Assembly: GCF_036785885.1 (NCBI RefSeq)
Contig: NC_092329.1
Coordinates: 5,456,001 to 5,520,000 of the forward strand
Direction of reading: 5' to 3'
DNA length: 64,000 nucleotides
Source: Coffea arabica
Taxonomy: Eukaryota > Streptophyta > Magnoliopsida > Gentianales > Rubiaceae
A program made the translations under genes and the position numbers. Positions 31,138 to 42,800 of the stretch are shown here, one piece after another. The notes beneath the pieces were generated by a model. The model was not told the origin of the DNA. It saw only the letters and a list, made by a program, of their open reading frames with translations, and did no database searches. How positions within the stretch are numbered: the first letter of the stretch is position 1; the number at the start of each line of letters is the position of its first letter.

Positions 31138-33400
31138 TCAATCATTAGAAAATTCCATTGTATCAAGAAGGTGCCCATCTTGAGCTATATGTTTGAGATC
31201 TATAACATAATTGTTGCGAAGAAATCCAAATCCATACGTCCCATTTCTATACTGCCAAATTCTTCCCTCAACCTGCCGAGGATTTATAGTGGTGCCTGGA
31301 ATAACCAAATCATAACTTGAGGTCATGTGAAGCATGCGTGACACAGCACCATGATCTGAACGCTGCAGATGATCATGGCAGTCATCAACCTCCGCAGGTG
31401 GCCTCAGATGTACACGACTATGATACTCATATTCTTCTTCAGCAGAAAAGGGAGGCTCAATCAATGCCGTACTTGACGTCCAAAATACTGGGTTATAACC
31501 ATTAAATGGTCTAGATGAGTCTTCAATCCTTCGGCATGCTATACCCCCAATGTCATCATAGCTTGTCAAATAAAATTCCAAACTCATATCATCACCAATG
31601 CCCTGCAGCAACAAATAGGAGAAAGCATTATACACTCTACCAAAGTAAGTTAGAAATATCCACTCAAAAAAGAAGAATCATAGGTAGTCCAGTTCAATCC
31701 TACATCTGCAATCATCTCTACTAACAGATGTCACTTAAAATTAAAATGGTGCACTAAATTCCAGCTGATGTACATAACAAGGCAACACAGATGATGACAA
31801 GGCTATAGACAAAGCAATTTGTATTTCCCACACTCATCTACCAAGCAACTTGTAGTACATACCAATTGGATCCTTTTCTTGAAGATGCAAATTTTTTTAT
31901 ATGATACAGTACTAACCAAATCCAATAAAGTGAGGCATCGAGAACATGGATACAGAAAGCACTTAGTCATAGATCATTACTAGCTAATCCTTCACCTGAA
32001 AAAGTAAACCACTTCTAAAAACTAAGTCAAACGAGTTGCAGCATTAAGACAATGGAAGGGGCCAAAAAAAAAAAAAAAGAGTTAATACAAAGTTCAAGGC
32101 TTTGATTGAAAAGAAAAGTCCTACCTTAACAAGAAATAATTTACTACATTTCATGGAAATGCACCACTAAAACAGTGGACAGAGGAAACCAAAGTCATAC
32201 ATCATTACCAAGTTCAACTATCATGTCAGAAAAAAGAGAGTCTTTTGGGTGTGGCATGAGTGGGAATGCCAAATAACTACTACAATTGAGGTGGAAAAAC
32301 AAACTTGATGAAAATCAGTAGTCACTCTAGAGTTCGAATCTTTTAGTTCTTTAATAGAAAACTGAAACTGCTTCTGATTAAACAATACTTGAAATGCTAA
32401 ACGCACAATATAAAAAACACAACACATGTTAACTTCTAAAGAATGAATTATACAGAGGACAAAAGACCACCTTCCACAAACCCTGCAAAGGTCGGGCAGG
32501 TGTGGGCGAGCAATTAACGATCTTGACAAAATGCTCTGGCTCCAACTTTCTCCTTCCCTGTTTTTCCTTTTCCTTCCTCCTCTGCCTCCTTGACGAACCA
32601 TTACCACCTGGACTCGTCCTATTTGCAAAATGCTGGTAAATTTCTGACATTAAACGATCTGGTAAGCTCCCAGGGGATCCACTAACATCCTCATACTCCT
32701 TCCCCCTCACATTCCCTGAACTATGCACCTTAATAAACCTCCCATTTGGACTCGAACTTGAATTCAAACTATTGCCAATAGAAATCACACTTTCCTCAAG
32801 CACAACATGACATTTCCCCATAAAACTCACATTCACAGGAATCAAATCATTATCTAAAACCGACAATTCGCCTGAATCAACTAAATTCTCAGATAATTCC
32901 AGCTTGCCCTCGGGATCAAGATAATTTATGGACTCACCTTTAGATGTTAAACTAATCCATAAGAAAGGCAACTTTATTACCTCATAAGTACGAGTTTTCG
33001 AGGGAGAAACCCTTGAACCCGTGATATAAAAGGGGCCCCACTCGAAGAAAACCAGCGGCGACGAGGGTTGAACGGCAGTGCCGGCCGAGGTGCCACACCG
33101 GCGCCAAAATCCAATTAGATTTTCGTATTCAAGAAGGGTTTTGTAGAGAAGTTTATAAGAGATTTTACCGTTGCCCCATTTATTGATGAGGGTTTTAGAG
33201 CGGCCCCACCTGCGGTCGCACATAGAGAACCAGAGCCGCTGGTCGTGGCGGCACAAAGAAAGGAAGCGTTTTGAGGTGGAAGCGAACGTGCCGAGCTCTG
33301 ATTGGTCGAGGAATGATAAGATGCAGATCTGCACATCTTCTGGGAAATCTGAGAAAGAAAATGATGATTTTATGTCCCCATCATTTCCATTTGATGCCAT
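31138..33400 (-). CDS. F-box protein (At3g12350-like)
   Basis: Two exons (33400-32471 and 31602-31138) joined in phase 0 by a GT-AG intron of 868 bp give 464 aa. An N-terminal F-box (residues ~17-66: FPEDVQICILSFLDQSELGTF, RLWFSMCDRRWG) would dock on SKP1 in an SCF ubiquitin ligase. Downstream there are no kelch, LRR or WD repeats. A conserved domain follows (GFWRRCG, FFEWGPFYITGSRV, PFLWISL), then a basic patch (RRQRRKEKEKQGRRK, ~270-285), and exon 2 has LQGLWKGIGDDMSLEFYLTSYDDIGGI. This layout matches the single-copy plant protein At3g12350, whose target is unknown. Reading on into the intron ends at a stop soon after the donor. Confidence 0.88.
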
Positions 33401-33753
33401 CCGTTTTTTTTTTTTTGGGCTGGGTATTTCACTTCCTTGCTTTTGCTTATATACGTTTTTTGCCTCCCCTTGGAGCTGGGAGATTAGGGAAGGCGGTTGG
33501 AAGGCAAAGGGGGCAGGTTAGGGAGAGAAGTGGGATGAGGTGAAGGAGAGAAGATTCTTCAGGGGGGAATGGATTATTCCTGCGTTTAGAGAGAAGCTTC
33601 CTACCTTTGGGACAGCTGACTGGCAGTTGGCAGTTGGATGGATTCAAAAACCATAGCAATAAGACTCACAAGTAGTAAGTAACTGAGAACACCTGGGCTT
33701 CCACCCCGATACACGTAATAAACATCCCTGCCCTGTTCTGGCTCTGTCCTCTC
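33401..33753. other. leader and promoter region of the F-box gene
   Basis: Upstream of the minus-strand F-box ATG. Reads CT/GA-rich with a G-rich stretch at 33470-33560; no TATA box stood out. Overlapping short frames are not supported as genes. Confidence 0.4.
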
Positions 33754-34266
33754 TAGGTTGCATAATAGTTCAACCGAGCGGAGCAACTCAAGTCAAAAGT
33801 CAACTCAAGCTCGATTAACACAGAACCCGAATCGCAGTCGAGCTCAAGGTTAAGCTTGAGTTCAAAGATATTTACTTCATTAATTTGCCATCCGACTTGA
33901 TTATACATATATATATATATATATATATATGGGTGTGTGTAAAAATATATGTATGTATGTGTATTGTGTGTGTATATAAATATATATGTGTCTCCATATA
34001 TATATATATAATTTTTATTTTAATATTAAAATTATATATATTTTTAATATTTTATTATTTATTAAAAAAATAACTATTTTATTTATTTTTTTAAAAAATA
34101 ATTATTTTTATTTTTTAAACTCAAGTTCGAGCTCAATTCGACTTGAATTTGAAATTGAACTTGAATTTAAATTGAAAGCTTGTCGAGTTCGAGTTTGATA
34201 AAATTAATCCGAGATTCGACTTGATTGAACCAAAATTCGACTTGACTCGACTCGTTTACCGCCCTA
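33754..34266. mobile_element. hAT-like MITE, family D copy 3
   Basis: Left end TAGGTTGCATAATAG, right end reversed TAGGGCGGTAAACGAGTCG. Flanks GTCCTCTC and ATCCTCTG share TCCTCT, a decayed 8-bp duplication. It has the same plan as copies 1 and 2: CTCGAGTTCGA-type subterminal repeats around an AT core, here with a long (TA)n tract (about 33904-33930) and a TATG/TGTG-rich run. More diverged, so probably an older insertion. Confidence 0.7.
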
Positions 34267-35151
34267 ATCCTCTGTCAAATTTGATGCTCAAAATTATTTA
34301 CTTTAATGATATTTAAATTTTATTCAATATTAGCTTATCTGTTTAGTAATTCAAACAAGTTTTCATCGATTTAAACTCAAGTTGCTTGAATTTTTTAGTC
34401 TGTAATCTTCGTATAATTTGGAGCTCGAATTGCTTGAATTTTTTAGTATATAACCTATAAATTTTATGCTAATTGAACTCGTTCGAAAATGAATGAAGTT
34501 TAAATTCTGTTAATATGTTCTGTTTATGTTTTTGCTTGATTAAACGGTGAATCAGGCTCCCACAAGCATTTACCGTATGGGCGGGCGGATTTTGTTCTTC
34601 TTCGTTAAGATCATGTAACAGCATAATTGTGTTTACAGTTACTTTTAGTCAGCACTATATAATGGTTTAGGATGATGAGGATTCAACCCTTTTCTTGATT
34701 GTTGATCCGGAACCAATAGGGTATGTAGAGATAGCTTGAGTTGATTTCTCATGCATACTTTAAATCTATCCTTTCCGTACAAAATATCACAAATCTTGCA
34801 CAAAAATTCCATGGCTTGTAACAAGTATACGATGTAGCAAGCAAAGAAGTTTCAGTGATCCTTGGAAGCACAGATGCAAATGTCTAGCTGAAGCGTTTCC
34901 AGTCTTACCTATTCCTCTATAACCACATAGAGCTATTTAGCAGTTATTGAAGAAACCGAGCTCCTACTCTGATGGAAAGCCAACCCATCAAACCTTAATA
35001 CAAAACAAGCTTTTGGTTAGGATGCGAAAATTTGAACCCTGTCAAATCTCATCACTAGTCTTTTTGGCATCTCCATAATCAAAATTTTTAGAAGATGGAA
35101 GGTATCTGCAAAACGGTCTTGTAACGATGCCTTCTATCTCTCTGACTGCTT
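34267..35151. other. intergenic, 3' side of EXO70
   Basis: AT-rich; the part nearest 35151 is probably the EXO70 3' UTR. No other feature recognised. Confidence 0.45.
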
Positions 35152-38002
35152 TCACACGGCACTGCTGTTTGATCTGGAGCGGCTATAGCCTTTCATCTCG
35201 CGAGAATTCTCTAGTGAGACTGATGGCCTTCCAACTTTCGTCTCACGAGAATTCTCGAGTGAGACTGACAGCCTTCCACCTATATAATCTCTTTGATCGC
35301 GCTGCCGGAGAGATGATCTCCCGTTACCCATTTGCTGGTTGCCACCCTCAAAGATTTGTCCTAACAATCCTTTGACTGTCTTCGGAGATAGATAGGATTT
35401 GGCCTGTAAAACAGAAGAATAAGTGCTCAAGAACTCTTCATATACAGGAACTACAAGCTTGATGGTTGCATCTCCCATTTGGTCTCTCAAGTCTGCATCT
35501 GGAATGTTGTACAAACTTCTATGCTTTTGCAGCATCTCGTCAAATCCTTTCATGAAGGCCTCCATCTTCCCCCTTGCAACGGCTCCAATACCATCCTTGT
35601 TAACTCTGTTGAGTTCTTCTTTATCAAGTAGTCTCACTAAAGCTCCCCAAGTTTGCTTTTGATACAAATATGCGGACTCTTCTGCAACGATTTTGTACTG
35701 CTTTTTCATGTACTGGTCTCCCAGAAGCTTCCCAAGTTCAGTATTTCTTGTCCTCATGTAAACATACCAGTAAGTATTCATGACGAATACATTGGAAAGT
35801 GATTTATCCTTGTAACGTAATCGCTTTGACTCAATGTTCCTCTGGATCGCTTCCATGACATTGGCAATAGCATCTCTGAGTAAGTTCTCGTCTGTTTCTG
35901 GCTTTGAAAGAATGCCAGCTTTCCATGATTGCTCAATCCTGAATACCTGAGCCATGGGTTTACTGTAAATTTCTGATGCCAAGTATTTGAGATAGTTAAT
36001 GGCATATCGAACTAATTTTGGAACTGAGCCATCTTGTGGTGGAGGTAGACCGTCTTGGTTACCTTCAATTTGAAGGCCAAATTCCCAAAAGACTTTTGTT
36101 GAAGCATGAACTAAAAGTTTTTCAAGTTCTCGGAATCTATCACAGATATCAGCACCAGCTTCACCATCAAAAGTCTCTGAGAATTCAGGTTTTAGTTTTT
36201 CCAAGGAATGAAACATGTCTAGGAGCTTGAATAGCTTCTGTGGTTCTTTATTGCATCTCGCAACCCCTTCACCAAACCGAAAGAAGACAGCCATGATCTT
36301 GTCAGCAATCTTGGTGAAGCATTCAGGCCATATAACTCCCTCCATAATGCTTCTTAGTACTTGACTGCAGAGATTCTTCTCTGATACAAGAACAGATTTC
36401 ACTGCCAGTCCAAAGTGTTGGATCCAAAGGGATATTGCTGTCTCTAGGTTCTCCCATTCTATCTCATCAATTTCTTCGGGAGTGTAAGTCCTCAGGTAAT
36501 CTGGATTCAGTCTCATCAATGCTTTGGCTGCTCTTCTATATCTTGCCTAGTGATGAAGTGAAACGCATTCTTAGGATCAGTTTAGGAACAGCATTATAAT
36601 GCAATAGTAATTAAAACTTGAGACTAGAATCAATTACAGTATTCTGATATTGATGGAGTTATTTTGCTTCTTCAAAGCTGTCACTTTGAAACGCAAACGT
36701 GTTTCCTGTTTATTGCCCTAAAATCTACACAATCTGGTTCGGATTTACTCCAACTCAAACACACCATATCCTCTGAATTAAATACTCTGTTATCATCATA
36801 ATTGTAACAAGCGCTCATCCTTGCATTTTCAACTCTTTTTTTTTTCTTTTTCCAAGGAGATCCACTCTGAGATATCCTACGCGAAGTATATCAGTTTTCT
36901 TATCCTGTATTTCAGGTCTCTTGAGCTCTATGGTTTGTAATTCATCATTGCAAAGAATTTGAGAAATAGTTGAGTACAAAAATTATGGTTGAGATGGATA
37001 AATGAGAATGACTATGCTGAAACTCCTTGCTGGTTACAAATTCCTTACCTAAATGGGGCTCTTATGAGGGCCAAAATACGAAGCAAAAGAGCAACAGAAT
37101 TATAAACAAGCATTTTTGTGTGTTAGATGAAAGTCTTAAATGAAATAAATGTTAATGGTTTCATTGGATTTCTGCTTCTTGCCCTCCATGGAATGGACAT
37201 GGTCGTGGAGAGGGATAGATCTTACCTTCACATAGATATCGATGCATATATCCATACAGTCATTGGAAGCCAGGGTCCTTGAAATTCGTTCAAGAACTTC
37301 AATTTCCAGCTCACTGCCCAACACTGTAGGCACAATCTCCTGCACATCATCCTTCTCTGCTTGGCCTATATCCTCATGCCTTAGCTGCAGCAACAAGCTT
37401 TCATATTCATCTTGCAGATTCAGTAAAGCCTCATCAAGCAAACCATCAAACTTCATTGCATCAACCTCTGTCTCATAAAGAGCCTTTAGAGTGATCAAAG
37501 TTTCCTTAAGTTGCTGCGTCCTGTACTGATCTGTGGCCTTAGTCCTACTCAGAAACTCCACCACTTCCTGCAACTTCTGGATTGCTGGCTCGCACTCTTG
37601 ACTAATAGAATCGATCGACCCGTTCAATTTTTCCACACACTCCACGTACTTGATCAATTTCTTAAGCCTCTTCTTCGGTACCGTTTCATTAGATAATTTC
37701 GCGGCAAGCTCAAGGAGCTTACGTTGCAGGGACTCGGAGAGTTTGAAGCTTTGAAGAAGGGTAAGAGCAGGAGAAATTGCTCGATTTATTCTGGTATCAA
37801 GAGCTTTGTTAGCAATTGAAAGTGTTTGTAAAGGAGCAACTCTTTTTGATGCCATACTTAGAGATTCATGCATCACAGCAAATTTCTTATCCGCTTCTTC
37901 TAAGCTTGCATCTACACTAACCGAGGTATGAACAAGTTTTTTGAGATCATCACAGGCTGATCTTAATCTGGAAAGCGTTGGATCATTTTCTTTGAGCTCC
38001 AT
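35152..38002 (-). CDS. EXO70: EXO70 subunit of the exocyst
   Basis: Two exons (38002-37226 and 36546-35152), phase-0 GT-AG intron, 723 aa. The N-terminal ~260 residues are helical and hydrophilic (DASLEEADKKFAVMHESLSM; LDTRINRAISPALTLLQSF). The Pfam EXO70 domain fills most of exon 2, with hallmark stretches PEEIDEIEWENLE, WPECFTKIADKIM, KLFKLLDMFHSLEKL and YSSVLQAKSYLSP. EXO70 binds phosphoinositides and tethers secretory vesicles at the plasma membrane as part of the octameric exocyst. The C-terminus is an added Ser/Arg-rich tail carrying a 15-residue duplication (VGRPSVSLENSRE-like). One intron and this N-terminus argue against the many-exon EXO70A group. Subfamily (G/I or another) was not settled. 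Confidence 0.93.
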
Positions 38003-39602
38003 AGCCGTTGTTAATCTGGTTTACAGAACAATGAGAAAGAGAGAAGAATGATGTTTCAAGAATTTGTGTAACTAAGGGGTACAAGGATACATGACCACGG
38101 CCTTTTTTTTGGATTCAAGGAAGGCAAGAAGACGGGAGTAAACGCCAAATGTCGAAATCTCGATGGGAACTAAGACTCAACCGTCATTGGAGAACATATT
38201 AAGATTTATGACAGCAAGTCCATGCAGAAACTACAAATATTCCAGCCGGAGTCACGGTGTTAGCCCCAAGTGGTTTGCATAAATGCTGAGTCGAGAAACA
38301 GAAAACACTTGGAAAATGACCCTTTAGTTTAAGTTTAGAATGGAAAATATTTTGAGGGAATAAGGGACCAATGACGTTTTGGGATTCAGATAGCCGCTTT
38401 CAAAGGCGATTTTTTTAGTTATTACTCTCTGATCAAGACCAAATCATATTCTCAATGTCCTAAAAACTAATGAACTAGGCTTTGGAGTCGGAAAGAACAA
38501 GGAATTTTCTGGCTTCATGTACCATTATTCATTTTCTGCTAATTAATACGTAGAATTGGTCCAGGAGAATAAGAATATTACATGTTCTAATTTCTATGAA
38601 TATCTGTTGAGACCAAGTGAAATACATCTACAACTAAATACTAGATAAATAGGTGACTAAATGTAAGATTTTCTTCTTTTTTTTTTTATAGAAAAATGAT
38701 AAAGGAAGAGTTTGAACCTAAACCAAGAATCTTATGATGATGGTAAACAAACAAACCAACTGAGTTGGGTTTTAAATATTGCAAGAAGTTGGAGGATAAA
38801 GGCACAATCTACACAAGCCCAAAACAAAATGGACTAAAGGAACAGCTGTTGTGGAGTCCATGTAAAGCGCATCTTCGCGTTGAATTGGGCAGTAGTAATG
38901 AGATTGGACAAGTAAACCAGATCCTTAGGTGCCAGCCCAGAGTATAATAATAGACAATAGTCTCTCCTCTAGCAGGCACTCGACGGCCGCTCTTGAAGCC
39001 CCTGATTAAAGCATTTCAGACTCAATAAACGGCATCCAAATAATCGGTTCTTCTAATCATCCAAAAGAGCTTATCTGGGAAGGCAACGAGTAACTTAAAG
39101 TTGTAACTAGAGCTAATCACACTTCTGATTCAACTGATAGGAGTAATTCTTTGATGGTAAATTCTAAAGACAGCTATAAAGCAAAAGCTTTGCCAACACG
39201 GCTGATTGAGAGAAACCTGGCATTTCAGAAATGGGTTCTGTTTGAAGTCGCATTTATGATCCTAAGCTTTTTCTTTCTGATTTTAGGGACTTAAGTTTGC
39301 ATCTAAGAGGGAAGGTAAATGAGCTAGACATTGAATTGGAGGAGTTGGCAAGAGAATAAATGTCTCGACTCTCGACTCTGGACCTTTCTGCAGGATTCAT
39401 CCGCGTCTGGAATCATAAATGCTATCTCAGAGAACATTTCTTGGATGTTCATAATTTTCCAGAATGACAACTCACCATATGAGTAGAGCCTTGATTTTGA
39501 TTTTGTCCGTGCTCAGAAAGGGCCACGACATTCTGCCGACACCATATTCCACTTCCTCACCTCCCCACCACACCACCCCCAAACAAAAAGAGAAAAAAAA
39601 AA
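38003..39602. other. intergenic, upstream of EXO70
   Basis: No gene. A weak minus-strand SINE-like piece lies at about 38683-38772: a TCAGTTGGTTTG A-box-like run, a GGTTCAAACTC B box and an A tail. I found no flanking duplication. The rest is unremarkable spacer. Confidence 0.4.
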
Positions 39603-39718
39603 GGCAGATAGTCTGCGCAAAAAACAGACTAGCAAAAGCAACCCCACCAAAAAAATATACAAAGGCATATAGTCTGCGCCCAACGCCAAGAAAAACAGAC
39701 TAGCAAAAGCAATACCAC
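39603..39718. repeat. 61-bp tandem duplication beside tRNA-Thr
   Basis: GGCAGATAGTCTGCGC then AAACAGACTAGCAAAAGCAA, repeated from 39664 as GGCATATAGTCTGCGC with AAACAGACTAGCAAAAGCAA. The copies also contain TAGTCTG/CAGACTA inverted matches able to fold. It lies on the 3' (downstream) side of the minus-strand tRNA. Confidence 0.75.
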
Positions 39719-39754
39719 GCTTAAAGAAAACTACACCAGAACGAAAAATACCTT

Positions 39755-39828
39755 TGCTTTCTTTGAGAGTCGAACTCAAGACCTCCCGCTTACTAAACGG
39801 GTGCTCTAACCAACTGAGCTAAGAAAGC
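39755..39828 (-). tRNA. tRNA-Thr (anticodon AGU)
   Basis: 74 nt, no intron. Acceptor GCTTTCT pairs with AGAAAGC; D arm GCTCAGTTGGTTAGAGC; anticodon stem CCCGT/GCGGG with loop TTAGTAA (anticodon AGT); T arm TTGAGTTCGACTCTCAA; discriminator A. TTTTT a few bases downstream on the minus strand serves as terminator. All stems pair, apart from a wobble, so probably functional. Confidence 0.94.
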
Positions 39829-42800
39829 AGATATTTTTTGATATTTCCAAATATTATAATCAATTATAAATTGTAACAGTCCATTTTTTTTTCCACAATA
39901 GTAACAGTCCAATTTCACTTCCTAGAAAGGCACCATATGTTACTTGAATAATAATAAGTATATGGATTAATCATCTATATATAGATAGTGTAACATTATT
40001 AATTTTAAATCAATGACAATTATGCAAATTTTGAATTTTAAATCTAACTTTTGTACATGTGTTATGGATCTAACGGGAGTAGTGTATACATTAACAATAT
40101 ATATAAGATTTATTCCAAGTATTACATAACTGATGCACTATACAGTGTCCGTTGAAATAAAAAAAAAAGAGGGAATTCTGGAATTGTGGGTTGCAATACT
40201 AGCGATGAGAATAAGAACTATCATTTGGATTAATTTTTACTTGGGCGAGAACAAATAGATGAATTAAGTTATGGTATAAGTGTTGTTAAACCAACTTTGA
40301 GAATTTGACTGTTGGGTGAATAACAATCACAACCATAATCGAAAGCTCTAATGAAAAATGGAGGAGAACTCTCATGCGATTCCTATGAGGAGATTTACTG
40401 ATAAATACGTGAGCTTAATGCCTCGATGCAACACATTTTGCACAAAACTCTCGCGATAATCTAGAATTTAAAGTCTCTACTTTTAGTTCTTTTTATCAAA
40501 GAAGGTAGCTCGAATTTCATGAGATGTGTGTGATTAGTTCTTGAAAAGAACATATAATTATGTAGCTTAGAAACCTCTTTCAACATTTTGTCATGCTCTT
40601 GCTTTCTAAAATAATTCACGTAACACAAATTATATGTTCCTGCATTACTTCTGAACAAGCTGTGGCCAAAAAAAAATAAAGGCATGGGAGAAAACTGAAA
40701 AGGCAAACATGATCGATAATTGGATCATGGATGAACATGATGGATTCAATTGTCACCAGAAAAAGTTGATATCCACCAATCATTCCTGAGTAGGAACGCT
40801 TGAATTCAGTAACTTTGTCATAAAAATGGGGTACTGGGGCCGGAATCTGAGGTTTTGCTTTGTGAAATTATGCATACCATGAATGTGCTTTTGTACCCAA
40901 CAACTTCTCTGCAGCAGCAACCTTGAAATCCTTTCTTTCTTCATTTTACTTTTCAGTTTTTGTGAGCAAATTGCAGCTGCAGCAGCAAGGGTTGATTGAG
41001 AAGCAACGAGACATAATTGTAGGGCACACGGCTTTCAAACAGCGCACGTGTGGCGCTTGACTAAGACGAGTTTAGTAGCCCAGTACGATGCTGGTCCACT
41101 GTCCTCGTGAGTTTTTTGACATATACAAATCAGACGCACAATTAATCATGCCGCGCCCTTTTGCCGCTGCTTACAATTGTCAAATTAAAATCAGAAATCC
41201 AATCGAAACCCATAAAAAGTTTTCACGTGATCTCTAGAACAAGTCAAAATTAAAGGACAAATTAAGAAGAATGCAGGAGGACAATGCCCCAGATTGTATG
41301 TAAATGCTCTTACTGCTGTCAGAATAAAAGCCCCAAAAGAGCTGCTAGCTGTTTCTAGTCCAACTTCTCCCCACACCACACGTTAATGATTCTTGGATGT
41401 TGTCTTCCTCTTCCTCAATCATTCTGTCATGGATTCTTTAATTAAGCTAAAGTGATGACGGGCTAACTTAATATTTACCTATTTAGCTCTTTATTCGGAA
41501 AGTTAAGATCCATGTTGTACCTCACGAGACAGTTTCTTGAATCTTTTTCTTCTTTCTGTTTTTTTTTTCCACCTAAAAAGTGTAAAAGTTAGAACCATTT
41601 AATGCCGAACAATGACAACCATTGTCCAGGTGAAATGAGCTATACAGGGTTTGCTAGCAAATTTGATGCTTGTATGGAAGTGTCAGTTTGACGTTGATGT
41701 GATCACAAATGAATGAACATTTCTCTGGGCATTTGTATGGACAATAAACGGAACGGGACACGAGATCGGCTGTCACAGAGAGAGAACGGTAGTCCTTTCT
41801 CTTCTGTTTGGTCCACTCAAATATTAATAATACCGCTCGTCGTCCATTCAGATGGCTTGCATTATTGAGCGACCAATTCATCCCATTACACATCTGCCTG
41901 TTTCATATATACTGGGCATTTTGGCCCTTCTTCGCTGATGATAAATTGCTTTTAACTTCACCAATGTAAAGCAAATTCTTTTATTCTAATGACCGTTATA
42001 TTAACCAATATGCATGTTCTTAGTTCTTACATGGAGGAAACATTTTGGGCCTCGCTGATATGTAAAGCATGGAAAATTAGCAGCAGCTACATTAATTTAC
42101 AAAAGGGACGTGTTTTTCTTCTGACATAAACAGTGGGGGATGGAGATTTGACTAAATGATGTGGTCTTAAATAGTGTTGAATGCGAAAGACATCAAGATT
42201 CAACTCAAGATGTCTTCTTGTGAGAGAGGGGACTCTTCCACAGGTTTGAAGTTTGAACTCATGACGAAGTAAACAAACAAACAGCCAAATTCAACCTTAC
42301 CTGTGCATGCAAAGGGACCACGTTGGCAAGTTCATGACTGCAGATCTCTGCACCACCCTAATTATGGAGCGAGTACTCTCTTCTAGTGTAGTCCCAAATC
42401 CCAATTAGCTGCAGCAAGCTAAGGTCAAGTTGAAGATTGCTAGTGTACAGACATGTTTACAGCAGATCGATGAGCGAACACTGAACACTTTACAAGACGG
42501 TGGAATGGGTACCAAACGGCGGTTGACTTTCTTGCCCTAAGAAGTGATACATGCAATTCTAAAATTTCACAGTCAAATGGAGGTTTTCCTAGCTTTTTGG
42601 ATGTTAAAATGAAGACAGGATTTCAGTTCTTTCTTGACAAACTGCAACGAATCTTATCCCAATCCCCCGGTCTGCGCTTTTGTCCGGATAAAGCCAAGTT
42701 GACAACCTAAATTTCTTCAGTTGTCATATCAGAACTTCTCAGTCTGCCAAGCGTTAGGGACGTCAACGGGCATCCAAGTTCCAACTCAAGGCGAAGCGAC

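Noticed and set aside
32221-32628. 135-codon frame overlapping the end of F-box exon 1
   Set aside because: Other-frame reading of exon 1 and the intron; the spliced F-box model explains the region.
33904-33930. Long (TA)n run considered as a promoter
   Set aside because: It is the AT core of a MITE, not a gene-proximal TATA box.
37242-37478. Plus-strand frame opposite EXO70 exon 1
   Set aside because: Antisense shadow of a well-supported exon.
38683-38772. Possible third SINE family, minus strand
   Set aside because: A- and B-box-like runs and a tail are visible, but no target duplication and unclear ends.
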